Shown here in pieces: positions 22,256 through 33,709 of a DNA stretch of 64,000 nucleotides. The translations under genes were made by a program, and so were the position numbers. The notes beneath the pieces were generated by a model. It was not told the origin of the DNA, made no database searches, and saw only the letters and a program-made list of their open reading frames with translations. The stretch is from Tethya wilhelma. Taxonomy: Eukaryota; Porifera; Demospongiae; Tethyida; Tethyidae. Where the stretch lies: positions 8,074,453 through 8,138,452 of the forward strand of contig CAXIPT010000003.1 of the NCBI GenBank assembly GCA_964030475.1, in the 5' to 3' direction. How positions within the stretch are numbered: the stretch's first letter is position 1; every line of letters starts with the position of its first letter.

Positions 22256-23147
22256 AGCTCACTTTTTTATGATTTGGCCATTCCTATGTTTGCATTACAT
22301 TTCTAATGTTTTTTGTACTTGTTTGTTCTATTTTTTTCGAATAATTGTTTATAATATCAGTGGAATTTAGTCTTTTGCCTGAGCAGAGAACTTGCCAACC
22401 ACCTACCAGTCACAGACATGCCTTGCAGACAGCTGAAACTCTGAAATCTCAAGCTGAAAATGTGATTTATGTCCATTATATGTGTGTTTTGTTGAACACA
22501 GAGAAAGAGAGGAGGACAGAACCAGAACTCAGTGCATACTTGCAATAGATTCCAAATAACGCCCACTTGAATATGGAAAGGGTCGTTAGACTAACTAGCT
22601 AATGAATAATGCATGAGTGTAGAAATCAATGGCCGCCATATGGAGAAAGCGCTTTTCGCCTTGTATCTAGCGACTCAATGAGAGACGATTGCAAAAGCGA
22701 TTGAAGACAAAGAAACCAAGTTTATTCGTTCAAGAATCAGCTTCTGAAGCGAGCAGTCTCTGAGAAAACCCTTGCCAACATAGAAGAATAAGAAGAAGAT
22801 GATGGAGAAAATTGGAGGTTTGGCATATTTTAGTTTGGTACTTTAGCGATGGTTTTAGGCCATGTTTTTGGGCTCATTAGAAAGAGAAAGAGCTAAATAA
22901 TAGCTTAAGAAGCCTTTTAGTGCCAAGCGCTCAGTTTTTGCAGAGTTATTAGCGTGAATATTTGTATTGCGCTAATGGACCATCCGTGCCATTCCTATGT
23001 ACCCAGTACTACCGTACTGGGAATACTGTATAGCCAAAATATTTGGCACGAAACAAAATTAACAGGACTTATAGCTAGTTAGCCTTTCTATACTGATCAA
23101 GTCTCATCTGCATACCTATAGCTAGCCTTGCTATACTGATCTGCATA

Positions 23148-23208
23148 CTGTGTACTGTTTACTGTATACTGTATACTGTATACTGTGTACTGTGTACCAT
23201 GTACTGCC
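23148..23208. repeat. Heptamer tandem repeat (TATACTG)n
   Basis: About eight imperfect units of TATACTG / TGTACTG in a row. It is a simple short tandem repeat; no gene overlaps it. Confidence 0.85.
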
Positions 23209-23728
23209 TATAGCTATTTAGCCTTGTAAGTCTCATCTGCATATTAGCCTGTATTTTTTAGTACTACCGTAAATAACGAAATTTTGTGTTAAAATTTTTT
23301 TCTTCAACGACTACGAAAAATTTTCAAAATGAAATTTTCATGATTTACAGTAGTTACCAAATTTCTGGCTATACAGTACATAATAATTTATACCACATTG
23401 GGTTAAGTGTCACCTCTCCGCACTTAAATGTATGTATGACACTGTATGATATTATATTATGCGGATTGAGTTTGCTATGTGCTCAATGATTATTGATATC
23501 AAAGTCGGTATGATCATGCATACAGTACATATGATATACAGTACATGTGTAAAGGTCGTAACAAAATTAAAGCGGAGCAACTAATGAGTCCCGCCGCTAT
23601 AATATTATTGAAATGAGGGACAAAAGGTTTAATATTACTAATTACCCTTTAGGGCCCATATTTATAACCGGGAAATAGATCAGATAATGATTCAATGCGG
23701 ATGCACAGGCTGAATGACTAACACTTAC

Positions 23729-23861
23729 GCTTGCCTCCTGGTGCTAGTGTGGAGCTAGATTCTTTTCTTTCAGTAGAACTAGTAGTAGAAACATTTTCTA
23801 AAGCATCTAGACACTTATTCCATTGGCCATTTTTAGCTAGTTTGTCCAGGGGGCTAAGCAT
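23729..23861 (-). CDS. Candidate first coding exon of an unidentified host gene
   Basis: A 44-codon minus-strand frame starts MLSPLDKLAKNGQWNKCLDA at 23861, continues through a Ser/Thr-rich stretch and ends in GGK at a consensus GTAAGT donor (23723-23728). The segment LDKLAKNGQWNKCLDALE resembles one PPR- or TPR-like helical hairpin, which is too little to name a family. It resembles no TE family in the window. The next exon was not found to the left, where TE insertions dominate. The DR1-rich minisatellite lies immediately upstream. Confidence 0.35.
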
Positions 23862-23949
23862 TCTGCCATGATGTCTGCACTCTCAATGTGCTCTGATGGT
23901 TTGTATGCGCACGCGCATAAGTGTGCACGATCATGACGATCGGCACTTA

Positions 23950-24152
23950 GGGTCAAAAGTCATTGGAAACTGGGTGGGCATTTAACAGGGTCAAAGTTTA
24001 TTGGAGACTGGCGCTTAGCCGGGTCAAAGGTCACTGGAAACTGGGCAGGGTCAAAGTTTATTGGAGACTGGCACTTAGAGGGGTCAAAGGTCAAAACTTT
24101 TTTTTTTGGAGACTGGATGTTGGAGATTGGCGCTTAGTGGGGTCAAAGGTCA
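23950..24152. promoter_or_regulatory. About 60-bp minisatellite with DR1-type GGGTCAAAGGTCA sites
   Basis: Three exact GGGTCAAAGGTCA sequences start at 24021, 24081 and 24140, a period of about 60 bases. Diverged versions lie between and before them (GGGTCAAAAGTCA near 23950; GGGTCAAAGTTTA near 23988 and 24048). Each unit also has TTGGAGACTGGCGCTTAG. GGGTCA-A-AGGTCA is the consensus direct repeat with one spacer bound by HNF4/RXR-class nuclear receptors. The repeat is seen directly; receptor binding is inference. Confidence 0.6.
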
Positions 24153-24889
24153 AAACATTGGCAGTGTAACATTAGCACGTGGCGCAACCTTCAGGGCCAC
24201 CATACATTAAGCTTCGAACTAGCTCCACCAGCCAACCTGCAAACACATTTTCATGCATTTCACTATACAAACTCACCCATATAATATTTTAGGAGTAATT
24301 TTTTGTGTTGTGTTTTTTTTCAAGTGCTTGCAGTCAGTGTTTTTCAAAGAATACTCTTTGATGTGGTCTAATTTCCAGTCACTTGTACGAAGACAACTTC
24401 CAGTGACTAAGTAAAATGATCTCCAGCATCTCCTGAACACTTTCATTTTATAGTAGTCTTGGACACACCCCTTCATGATTCACTAATTATATTAGCTCTA
24501 GGTAAATCTCCACCCACTCAAATAACTCCAATCTTAATTCTGAACTGCCCTTTCTCATTTTCTAGATCTGCCACATTATGTGACCGTGTAGAAAAAAAGT
24601 AACTGAGCGTGGACACTATAGTCCATTTATGTTGACATCAGCTCCCCCGCGTTCATAGTCGCTTGCCTGACAGGATGTCCATACTTTGATATCTAAAGAG
24701 ATCTACGCGTATGCGTGATGATGAGTCTGCCACTGAAGATAACTCAAGGTAAGTACAACCAAAATAAAATATTATAATACAATACATTATTGATTTTGTA
24801 AATTTATTAATGTATCTATGTGTACACTACTAACACTATCACAGTAATCCTAGTCCCAGTGGACTGTCTTTAGAAGCACACTCAAAACG

Positions 24890-26240
24890 GCCGAAAGTTG
24901 AGGAGTCTCTTTCTGTGGCAGCAATGGATATCGCTGAATTGTCTAAGAGAGCAAATGTGGCTGAGCATGAAAAGTACCACTTTATCAATCACCACTTTTC
25001 TCCTGATGCCTCGCACAAGTTCCCTAGACCTAGTTGTAGTACTTCAGGTAGTGGTAGCACCAATGGCTGGTGAGATATCCCTGGCTTTCTTTACAGTAAG
25101 CAAGAAGATGGTGGTTATTGTCTTCCCTGTGTGTTCTACTCAAGTAAGAACTTTCGTGTTCAAGCTGGGGTGCTTGTCAGCAAAGCTCTCACTGACTTTA
25201 AGCATGCTATTGATATGACGAAGCTGAAGAGAAGGACTACCACAAGGAAGCTGTGGTGAAGATGGATGCCTTTCTGCAGGTGATGAGTTGCCAACAAGAG
25301 AGCATATCCATCCAATTAAACAATACAGCCAAGGAGCTTGTTGCATGGAACAGAAAGAAGCTACAGTCTATCATTGACACCATAATCTTGTGTGGCCGGC
25401 AGAACATACCATTGCGTGGTCATCGTGATTCTCGTACAGACTTGGAGCAAGATGAATGTGGGCAGCATGGGAACTTCTGGGCAATCCTTCAGTTCTGTAT
25501 CTCAGCTGGTATTGCAGACATGATGCTTGACTTCATAAGGAAGCATGATCTTGATCCCACCAAGTTACGTGGGCAAGCCTACGATGGGGCTGACAATATG
25601 TCAGGCAAAGTGAATGGTGCTGCAGCACGTATCACTTCTCAATTTCCTCTCGCTCTCTATTTACACTGTGCCTTTCACTGTCTAAATTTGGCTGTTGTTA
25701 CCTCACTCAAGGAGGTTGCAGTACGGAATATGATAGGTGTTGTGAATAGAGTTTCAGTATTCTTCTCTGCACATCGCAAACGACAGAAGAAGCATGAAGA
25801 AGCAATTGAAACCACACAGCCCGAGTTATCCATTCGTAAGTTGAAGGACCTCTGACGAACAAGGTGGATTGAGAGAATAGACGCTCTGTAGAGATTTCAG
25901 CAACTTCACCCCTCAATCGCTGCATGTATGGAAACCATTTCCACTGAAGGAGTAAGAAATTGGACCACTGAGTCAGTAACTGATGCTACCACTCTTCTGT
26001 TATCCATTAGGACAACTGATTTCATCAGTGCTCTAGTCATCGCCACACCATGCTTGAAGTATCTATTGGGTCTAACCCGAAGTCTTCAAGCAGAAGCAAA
26101 AGACATTGCACAGGCTGTATCTGAGATCAACAGTGTGAAGGCGACCTTACACAAAGTAAGAGATAATGTCGAAGTTAATCACAGGGAGTGGTTTGCTGAT
26201 GTTGAAAAGTTGTGTGCTGACATTAACGTTGAGCCATCTC
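24890..26240 (+). pseudogene. hAT transposase fragment, second subfamily
   Basis: Starts near 24895 with VEESLSVAAMDIAELS. The TTF zinc-finger region shows WIPGFLYSKQEDGGYCLPCVF in shifted frames (24898-25220). 25253-25855 gives RGHRDSRTD and KLRGQAYDGADNMSGKVNG followed by YLHCAFHCLNLAVV, the DUF4371/hAT core. After a stop at 25854 the chain resumes with MetESTEGVRNW-like sequence and LVIATPCLKYLLGLTRSLQ (25928-26245). The C-terminal dimerisation domain is missing because an antisense gypsy fragment joins at 26241. At least one frameshift (about 25240) and one nonsense codon are present. Confidence 0.75.
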
Positions 26241-27079
26241 TGTAATATCGTGGGTCTTGAACTAAGAGCGAATCCTACTGGTTGCAAAGTTGACTGTATC
26301 ACTTTCAATAATAATGATAATAATGCAAGCATGTCTAAAAGATCATGTATTTAAGGTCATGACACAAATAACTCTAACCGGAAATTATGTACGCCATTAC
26401 ATCTCCTTCCTTAAGAAGAGTACATAAATTCACAAAAAACAAAACAATACACAAACAGTACCATACTGTAGCACAACACAAAAATTATACACAAAAACAT
26501 TAGTGGGCAAAGTCATGAAAATAGTCAGGTCGAGTACAAGTACGTGAGGGGTACCGTCTCGTTACAGGTTCCAATCTTGGATCTGGCGGAGCCGGAGGAG
26601 GAGCATCAGTTTCATTACTCCCAGTAGTTACTGGATCACCATCAACTGGAATAGTAACAAAATCGTCACTGTCAGTAGAGTCAATACTCCTAGTTCTCAG
26701 TTGATCTTGGTGACATCTCCAAATACGACCATCCTCCAGTCGAACGTGGTATGAAACAGGACCAGAAATCTTTGTGATGGTTCCCCTATCTCCTCCACTC
26801 CGATTCTTGACATAAACTTGAGTACCAACTTGAAACTGTCACTTTTTAGCATGAGAATCGTGGTTTTGTTTTTGAACTTGTTGTTTAGACACAACTCGAG
26901 ATCTCTTCTGATCCATAGTAGGTCTTAACAAATCCAGCTTTGTTCGCAAATTCCTACCAAACATCAGTTCAGCTGGGGCAACCCCCGTTGTTGATTGCGG
27001 TGTGATTTGATATGCCATAAGCACTCTTGAAATACGATCAATCAATGAATCTTTGGCATTCTGTTTCTTCAGACCTTCC
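26241..27079 (-). mobile_element. Antisense 3' end of a Ty3/gypsy element (integrase tail plus LTR)
   Basis: 26241-26401 is a complete 161-bp LTR in reverse (starts TGTAAT and ends ATTACA at its borders), preceded on the minus strand by a purine-rich tract (26402-26420). Minus-strand 27045-26839 encodes the integrase C-terminal region found also at 52700-52900 (SRVLMAYQITPQSTTGVAP), followed by the pol tail down to the DYFHDSAH-like end near 26520. It is nearly identical to the element at 49296-53530. The fragment ends at a single N (27080), so its true extent is unknown. Confidence 0.85.
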
Positions 27080-27189
27080 NGAAGTAGTCATGTGCCGAAA
27101 TTGAGACCATGCCTTGTTCCAATACTTTTTACCTCACTGCCCATTCCTACACTACTTATTTTTTTTGAAATTTTTACTACTTGTTTGTA

Positions 27190-29259
27190 ACTATAGACCA
27201 ACAGAATTATGGGGAGACAAGGAAAAAGGCTGTCTGGTATGGCCAGGAGAATTGTTTACAATGTGTCAGAGTTTTTGAAGTTGGAAAAAAGGGCAGGTAG
27301 GGCCATCAACCGTATGAATGTAACAGAACGAGTAGCCCAAGCCTGTCAACTAAGCATTCTCCACTGTAATTGGCATCAATCGGCAAGGAACGTGTAAAAG
27401 CCAGCATCCTTTACTACACCAAAGAAGGGGTACTCTACTGACAGAAGCTGGTTTATTATTGACGACTTCAACAAGCAAGCCATCAGAAGATGTGTATACA
27501 GGTTTTATGAAAATCATCAGTACCCAACACTGGATAGTCTTCTGTCAGAGTTGAAGGCCAAACAACTCTTCGATGGTGGTAGGTGCACTCTTCACAAGCT
27601 ACTAAAGGAGATGGGATTTAAATACCGAAGGCATGATAATAAGCAGTACATCTATGAGCAACCTCATGTAACCCAGCAAAGACACGCTTATCTCAGAGAA
27701 ATGAGGGCAAACAGAAAGTCTGAGCACCCTAGGCCTGTAGTCTTTATAGATGAGACATGGTGCAATTCTCACCATGGTCGCACTCGTATGTGGGTCGACA
27801 GTGATGGTAATGGAAGATTCAAACATCCCTCAGGCAAGGGTCCACGTCTCATCATTGTGCACGATGGAGCATCTGCTGGGTGGATTGCAAATGCTGGTCT
27901 CATTTTCAGGTCCAAGACGAAAAGTGGTGACTACCATACAGAAATGAATGCAGAACACTTTTTAGACTGGTTCGAGAATCAGCTTTGATTCCTGTAGGTT
28001 CATTGATAGTCATGGACAATGCGTCCTATCATAACACACAAGTCGAGAAGATTCCCACCAAGAGCAGCAAGAAGGACGAAATGAGAGAATGGCTCACTAA
28101 ACACGAGATTGAGTTAGAAGAGAGTGACCTAAAAGTGGACTTGATGAAGAAGATCACAGATGCTGCTCCAAACAAGGAATACTGGACAGATGCTATTGCT
28201 GCCAAGTTCACACACAAAATCATACGACTTCCTGTGGCTCATCCTGAGTTAAACCCTATCAAGCTTGCCTGGTCAGTGGTAAAAGGGTATGTAGCCAAGA
28301 ACAACCAAAAGTTCACAATGATGAAAGAAGTGGAGAAGTTTGTGCCTGAGGCAATGGCAACTGTTACACCAACTATGTGGAGGAAATTCTGTGAACACAC
28401 AGAAAAAGTAGAAGAAGAGTACTGGAAGAGTGATGTTTTAATAGAGAATGCCATGGAGGAGATTTTGATTGAAGTTGGCAACAGCAGTGATAGTGATGAT
28501 GAATCGAGTGATGAAGAAGTTGAAGCTGATGAAGATGATCGTCTCATTGAGCCTGCTGTAATTCCTATAAAGACAAAACCATCTTGTAGTAAACAACTCC
28601 TTCTAGAGCCTGCTACTGCTGGGACGAACTACAAGTTTTCTCCTGAATTTCTAGAAGCAGTACTACCTTTATGATCGATGAGAGTGTACATTATTTCAAT
28701 TCCGTTTGCAACCTACTTAACTCAGCTTCAGTTTGACTTTTTATGTCATATAATTTCATTTTATATATTATACCCACTGTAGCTATAGAAATTCAGTTGT
28801 TCTATTTATTCATCATCTTCAGCACAGCTAAAGTAACAAACAGGATGATGGCCTGGGGTTGACACAGCCTGCATGCAGGAAGCAAACAAATAAGACCATA
28901 TTTAATTTTGGTGAAAAATGCTTACTTAACTGCTTGACTTACTGTAACAGTTTTGTGAATTACTAGTCTAAGATGCACAAATGACCACTGAGATTCTGCT
29001 TGGCAGCTCCACAAAGTGGTATTTAGCAACACAGGAAGTAAGTTCAAACTCTCTGGTCAAAAGTATGCAAGGTATGTTCATAGGCTTTGTAGTGAAAATC
29101 GCTATCTCAGAAAAGGTAAACACTAGTTTTTCGCGACAAACGGTGAGCTATCCGGAGGTGCACGATGAGCTTGCACAGCTGGTAAAGACCACTGTGGACA
29201 AAGAGCGAAAAAAAATATTCGCAAAAAACAAATAATGAGGTCAATGTAAATGGACTATA
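27190..29259 (+). mobile_element. IS630/Tc1-like element, copy B
   Basis: It matches copy A from GTAACTATAGACCAACAG just before the start codon to the TGGACTATA end at 29251-29259. It lacks the 713-bp MITE present in copy A. The left side is joined to a 100-bp dispersed repeat at about 27082-27190. Confidence 0.7.
27209..28674 (+). pseudogene. IS630/Tc1-like DDE transposase, copy B, frameshifted
   Basis: Same protein as copy A. The N-terminal helix-turn-helix part is 27209-27397; an extra base near 27358 shifts the frame. The core resumes at 27551-27988 with FIDETWCNSHHGRTR. A second break at about 27985 (a short deletion relative to copy A) precedes 27985-28674, which holds LIVMDNASYHN, the SAP-like insert and an acidic tail. 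The motif that reads NPIEL in copy A is NPIKL here, so the third catalytic acid is lost. Compared with copy A it keeps the Trp codon that is TAG there, and has four extra residues near VEKFVPEAMA. Confidence 0.8.
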
Positions 29260-29850
29260 GTAGCTAGGAAAGAAGATCCAGGAGAAGGCTACTGGACTCA
29301 TGGAGGTAAGTGCTTGCTAGTAAAGTGGTAGATTCTAGGTAGAGTAAGTTCTAGGAACTAAGATAAGCCTCAGAATATCCTGTATGCGATCGCGTACAGG
29401 GTGAGGCAACACCCACGAGCAGAAAGCTGCTCTATGTGGGCGCTTGAATTAGGCAAGCATATCAGAAGCTTTAGCTAATCTCTCTGTGCATGTGCTGTAC
29501 CAAAATTCTGTGAACAAAAGCCTATAAAGCAGAAATTACACTGAATAATAATTTATTTTTAACAGCAGCTGCCTATCTCATTAATTGTATTAATTAATTA
29601 ATTGCACAGCATAGCAACTGTTCTCCGTGTTAGCAACTAAATAGAAAAGAACTAGGCTGGTATTACTGTGTATATCTCTGCAACTGAAGCAGCTCCACCC
29701 CTCAAATTTTGCGTGGAGCATGCTGAAATGTAGTGCAACCCATCCGTGCAGTAAAAAAAATTCGCGCAAAAACGCGAATTAAACTAAAACCGCATTTTAC
29801 TCCAAAAATAATTTCCCAAACGTCAGGTTTTCTCTTGACACGTCGCATAT
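29260..29850. repeat. Dispersed 0.6-kb repeat, copy 2
   Basis: It matches 5560-6170 in the same orientation. It directly abuts the TATA-containing end of IS630-like copy B. A motif GGAGGTAAGTGCTTG near 29303 resembles a splice donor and is shared by both copies, which may hint at a captured exon, but no conserved frame supports this. Confidence 0.7.
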
Positions 29851-29878
29851 AATTTATTTGCAGACTATAATCACTCAC

Positions 29879-30258
29879 ATTGTCATCATCAGTGAAGTCC
29901 ACAAAGTCACCAATGTGGATCTTCAAACTATCTGCTCCAACCATCACTTTGTATACGGTAGCCAGTCAAACCCTAAATCATCCATTTCACTAATCTGAAC
30001 GGCTTGTCCACGCTCCCCATAGTTGAGTTGTACGTCTTCTATAGGTACTTTGTGCTTGTTCACCTGTTATGAATAATTACGTTTGTAAAATTTTTACACA
30101 CAGAATTTGCATAATTTATACCTTCCGTAAAGCACCAGGTTGATAAGTATACTTGTCCAGATGTGGCAGAGTACCATTGGAAAACGACTGTGCATCACTC
30201 TTCAGATAAACTCTTTTGGCCCTCTTCCAGTAATGACCATCAACGTCAATAATGTTGT
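29879..30258 (-). CDS. Two phase-compatible exons of an unrecognised gene
   Basis: The upstream exon (about 30258-30122, preceded by an in-frame TAA) reads YNIIDVDGHYWKRAKRVYLK and ends TYQPGALRK at a GTATAA donor. After a 58-base intron with a CAG acceptor, the next exon (30063-29879) starts VNKHKVPIEDVQLNYGERGQ, continues DLGFDWLPYKVMVGADSLK and IHIGDFVDFTDDDN, and ends at GTGAGT. Phase 0 is kept across the junction. I do not recognise the family; IHIGDFV has a flavour of BAH-like domains but that is weak. Another possible exon lies at 30290-30410. It sits between two repeats, so it could be a host gene fragment or sequence captured by a TE. Confidence 0.4.
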
Positions 30259-30639
30259 ACAGCAATGGTTATAAACTTTCTCACCTAAATCTTCCATGCA
30301 TATGTCCTCCACTACATATGTAGTGCACACACTCGATTTTCTGAAACCTTGTGGAGATGTCCCAGGTTGGAGCAAGTCGATTACTATACACATTCTGTTC
30401 CCTCATCAATTTGTTGAATGATTCACATCTGTATATGCATTTTTTATATATATATATACAACTTTAAAACCTAAGTTAAAAGCAGCAAATTAATTTTAAT
30501 AGAGAATAATAAAAATAATTATATACTGTACCTCTCTGAGCTGTAGGAAGACATTGGTCCAAATATCTTCGTGCTATCCACTATATGCAAAATCAAGTGA
30601 ATGTTTTGCTTTTGTAGAAGGCTCTGGATAACATTTGGC

Positions 30640-32044
30640 AACTCTCAATTAGCCTACAGCATATCCACAACATACCTTAAAGCACTCCTGTACACCGGAA
30701 AGTGTGGAGATATAATCTGGCTGATTTTGACAGTGCAAATGACCTGATATGTGATCATAATTTGGATGAAGTTTTTGTTGATGACGACATACAAACCAGT
30801 TGGTCCAATCTCAAAAATTCATTTCTAGACATCATGGACTCTTGTATCCCGAATGGGGTTCTGCCGACTAGACACAATCTCCCTTGGTTAAACAAGGAGA
30901 TTATTCAACTAATACGAAAAAGGAACCTCTCCTTTAGAAGGGCTCACAAATCTGATTCTAAGGAGGATCATGACAAATTCAAACACCTTAGAAATATTGT
31001 TGTCTCCAAGTTGAGATCAGCCAAGAAGGCCTTCTTCTCAAAATTGCAGCCTCGTAACCCTAAAGAGTTTTGGAAGCTTGTAATGTCAGTTAAATCTCAC
31101 AGTTCTTCATTTTCTCCCCTCAAGCATGGCGACGCAGAGGCTACATCAGACATTGGGAAAGCCAACATGCTTAATGAAGTTTTTGTTAACTCCTTCAACC
31201 ACTCTATACCAGTGCTCGAGGTATCAGACTTACCTTCCACAGATCTGCTTGAGGTCCCTGATAGCCTGCTATGCACTGAGGATGAAGTCTTTGAAATGCT
31301 GTCTTCCTTAGACACAACAAAATCTAACGATCATGATGATATTTCTGCTAGGATGTTGAAGGAAACGGCACTCAGCATCACTCCTGCCATCACTAGGCTA
31401 TTTAACATGTCCATATGTCTTGGTCAACTGCCAGATGAGTGGAAGGTGGCCAGAGTCTCTCCTGTTCCTAAATCATCGTCTCGCACTGACCCTACAAACT
31501 ATCTCTTCTGTCTATATTGAGCAAACTACTCGAGAAGCACTTGAGAGACATCCTGCTTGACCATCTTACTCAACACACCCCAATATCTGCTGCTTCTACC
31601 AAGGGAAATCTTCCACATGTGCCCTGCTTGCTGCAACAAACCTCTGGCATCAGTGGTTAGACTTGGGCTTGGATGTCTGTGCAGTGTTCTTTGATTACAA
31701 GAAGGCGTTTGATTCAGTGCCACACCGGCCTCTCATTGATAAGCTTAAGGCAACTAATATCAACCCCTTCGTCCTCAGATGGATCATTGCTTACCTCACT
31801 TCTAGGTCTCAGTATGTGTGTGTGAATTGTGTTTCATCTTGCCTTCTACCTGTTGCTTCCGGTGTGCCTCATGGCTCTTTCATTGGCCCCCTGCTGTTTG
31901 TCTTCTATATCAATGACATTGTGTCTATCCCCCTGTCGGATGGGTCCCTTTCTTTATTTGCAGATGACATCCTTCTCTACCGGCCAATCCAAAAGCCAGC
32001 TGACTACCTTCTCCTTCAATCTGACATAGATAATCTCTGTGGCT
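30640..32044 (+). pseudogene. CR1/Jockey-like LINE reverse transcriptase fragment
   Basis: 30702-31520 encodes the region before and into the reverse transcriptase (LPWLNKEIIQLIRKRNLSFRR; SNDHDDISARMLKETA; PDEWKVARVSPVPKS). A frameshift near 31500 leads to SLLSILSKLLEKHL. 31663-32044 continues with [34 protein letters not shown] and LFADDILLY, the catalytic FADD. No endonuclease domain is present upstream (5' truncation), and the 3' side stops at an N (32045). It is closely similar in motif wording to the LINE at 58096-59490, so probably the same clade. Confidence 0.8.
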
Positions 32045-32045
32045 N

Positions 32046-32365
32046 AGATGAGAGTGCTCCTCGAATCCTACGAGCGAGAGAGGAACACTAGTCCACAGAG
32101 AGAGGATACAAGTTTTGTAGCACCTCCCCCTTACACGCCTCTCCGGGGGGAAGAGGAACTGGACCCTGATGCTGAGCTCCCCCCGTACTCTGAGAATGAT
32201 TTGTTCGCCGGTTCCACATCACCCACTAGCTTAGAGAGGACTGGCAGTCCGGGACAAGTACAGTCTACCCTTTCCCCACCCCCGCCCCCAGTAGCTGATG
32301 ATCAAACCGTAGAGGTGGAGCTGGAGGATGTCCCTCTCATTAGCGATGATGACGAACAAAAATGA
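32046..32365 (+). CDS. PPxY-rich C-terminal exon of an unidentified protein
   Basis: After the N the plus-strand frame reads MRVLLESYERERNTSPQRED, then APPPYTPLRGEEELDPDAE, LPPYSENDLF, and ends in an acidic SDDDEQK stop at 32363-32365. Two PPxY motifs (PPPYTPL and LPPYSEN) are ligands for WW domains of NEDD4-type ubiquitin ligases. Composition fits a cytoplasmic tail or a disordered region. It is not LINE sequence and probably is the last exon of a host gene, with 3' UTR after 32366. Whether it truly neighbours the LINE is unclear because an assembly N separates them. Confidence 0.4.
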
Positions 32366-33035
32366 TAATTCACCAGCTCTAGTGCGGATTTCATAGATAC
32401 ACTCTCCATTACAAGTGTTTTAGTTACTATTGGCATCTGTTTACACAATCTAAGTCTTTATTTATTGTACAATGTCATGTTTTTTATATAGTACACATAG
32501 TCTTAGAGTCAACATACCAACTGTCCCGGAACTCCCGGGACAGTCCCAGATTTGAAGCCTCTGTCCTGTGTCCTGCCCGGAAATCCAAATTTACCTGAAA
32601 TATCCCAGATTTCAGACAGAAATGCACTTTTCCCTTGGAAAATGCAACCATTTTTCTCAAAAACTTAGCTTTTGCCAACTCTATGCTGTCCTACAACTAC
32701 CTAAAAAGGCTAACAAAGCAGTAATCTTCGTTTCTGAAGCGCTAGCCACGGTGAGATTGTAATTGCACTTTGTACTTTTGCAATTAAATGGGCGTGTAGA
32801 CATATAAAGAGGGCGTGGCTCAAAAGTTTCGCGCACACAGTTTTAATGTCCCAAGATTTTTTAGCTGAAGGTTGGCACCTATGGAACAAACAGACAGATA
32901 TGCAGACACACAAAAGGAAATTTTTTGTGAATTTTGCAGTTTGGCAGCTTTCTGCAAAAATTTCCCCCACGAAAAAAAAACAATCTAGTAACAAACAGAC
33001 ACACACATACACACACACAGACAAATGACTACCTT

Positions 33036-33126
33036 AAGTCTAATCGCTTAAGTTAAAATCACTTAAGTAAAATCGCAAGTTAAGTCACCCTAAAATCACT
33101 TAAGTCAAATCGCTTTAGTTAAATCG
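33036..33126. repeat. Tandem repeat of AATCGCTTAAGTTAA-like units
   Basis: Five to six imperfect units built around AATC(G/A)CTTAAGT(T/C)AA. Each contains the palindrome CTTAAG or a near match. Simple short tandem repeat. Confidence 0.8.
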
Positions 33127-33709
33127 ATTTTGCCCTCCAGGGCCACCATAGCTTAACCATCTTAAACTCTCTTTCCATAAAGACAGTGGCGTAGCCAGGG
33201 GAGGGCACCCCCTTTGTCGCCGACCGAAAGCACAAAAACCATTAATATTTGGATATATTAGTAAGCCTTTAGAATCTCTATTTCTTATACTTGTTTGTTG
33301 TTAGAAGCTATTTTCCAAGCTCATTTGTGTCTAAGCTCTTGATAAACAAGCTTCAGAACCGTTTAAGTTCACGATCAAAAGCGCTCAGCAGCTAGCTTCC
33401 AGCAATAGTTCAAAAGTTACAATAGGGTCATTCCATGTGGAATCAACACAAAAAAATGGCGCATGTCCTCAGATTTTATTCAAACTTGGTATGCACATAG
33501 TATATCATGAGATGTAAAACCACAACAAATTTTAGGTTCTAATGTTGTATGGCTTCCGAGTTATAACAGGTTAAATTTTTGATATTTTTGCAATTTTTTA
33601 CTGACTCTATGGTACAAAATATTGTCTAGGAGAAAGATATGATGAAACCAACTAGATTTCCTAATAGCACTTGAAACAAGCTTTGAAATGATGTATTACA
33701 AGTATGTAT

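Noticed and set aside
32710..33024. 104-codon minus-strand Cys/Val-rich ORF
   Set aside because: Translation of a (CA)n-rich non-coding stretch.
33185..33210. CAGTGGCGTAGCCAGG as a hAT element start
   Set aside because: It looks like a hAT terminus, but no inverted partner with a duplication was found within several kb.
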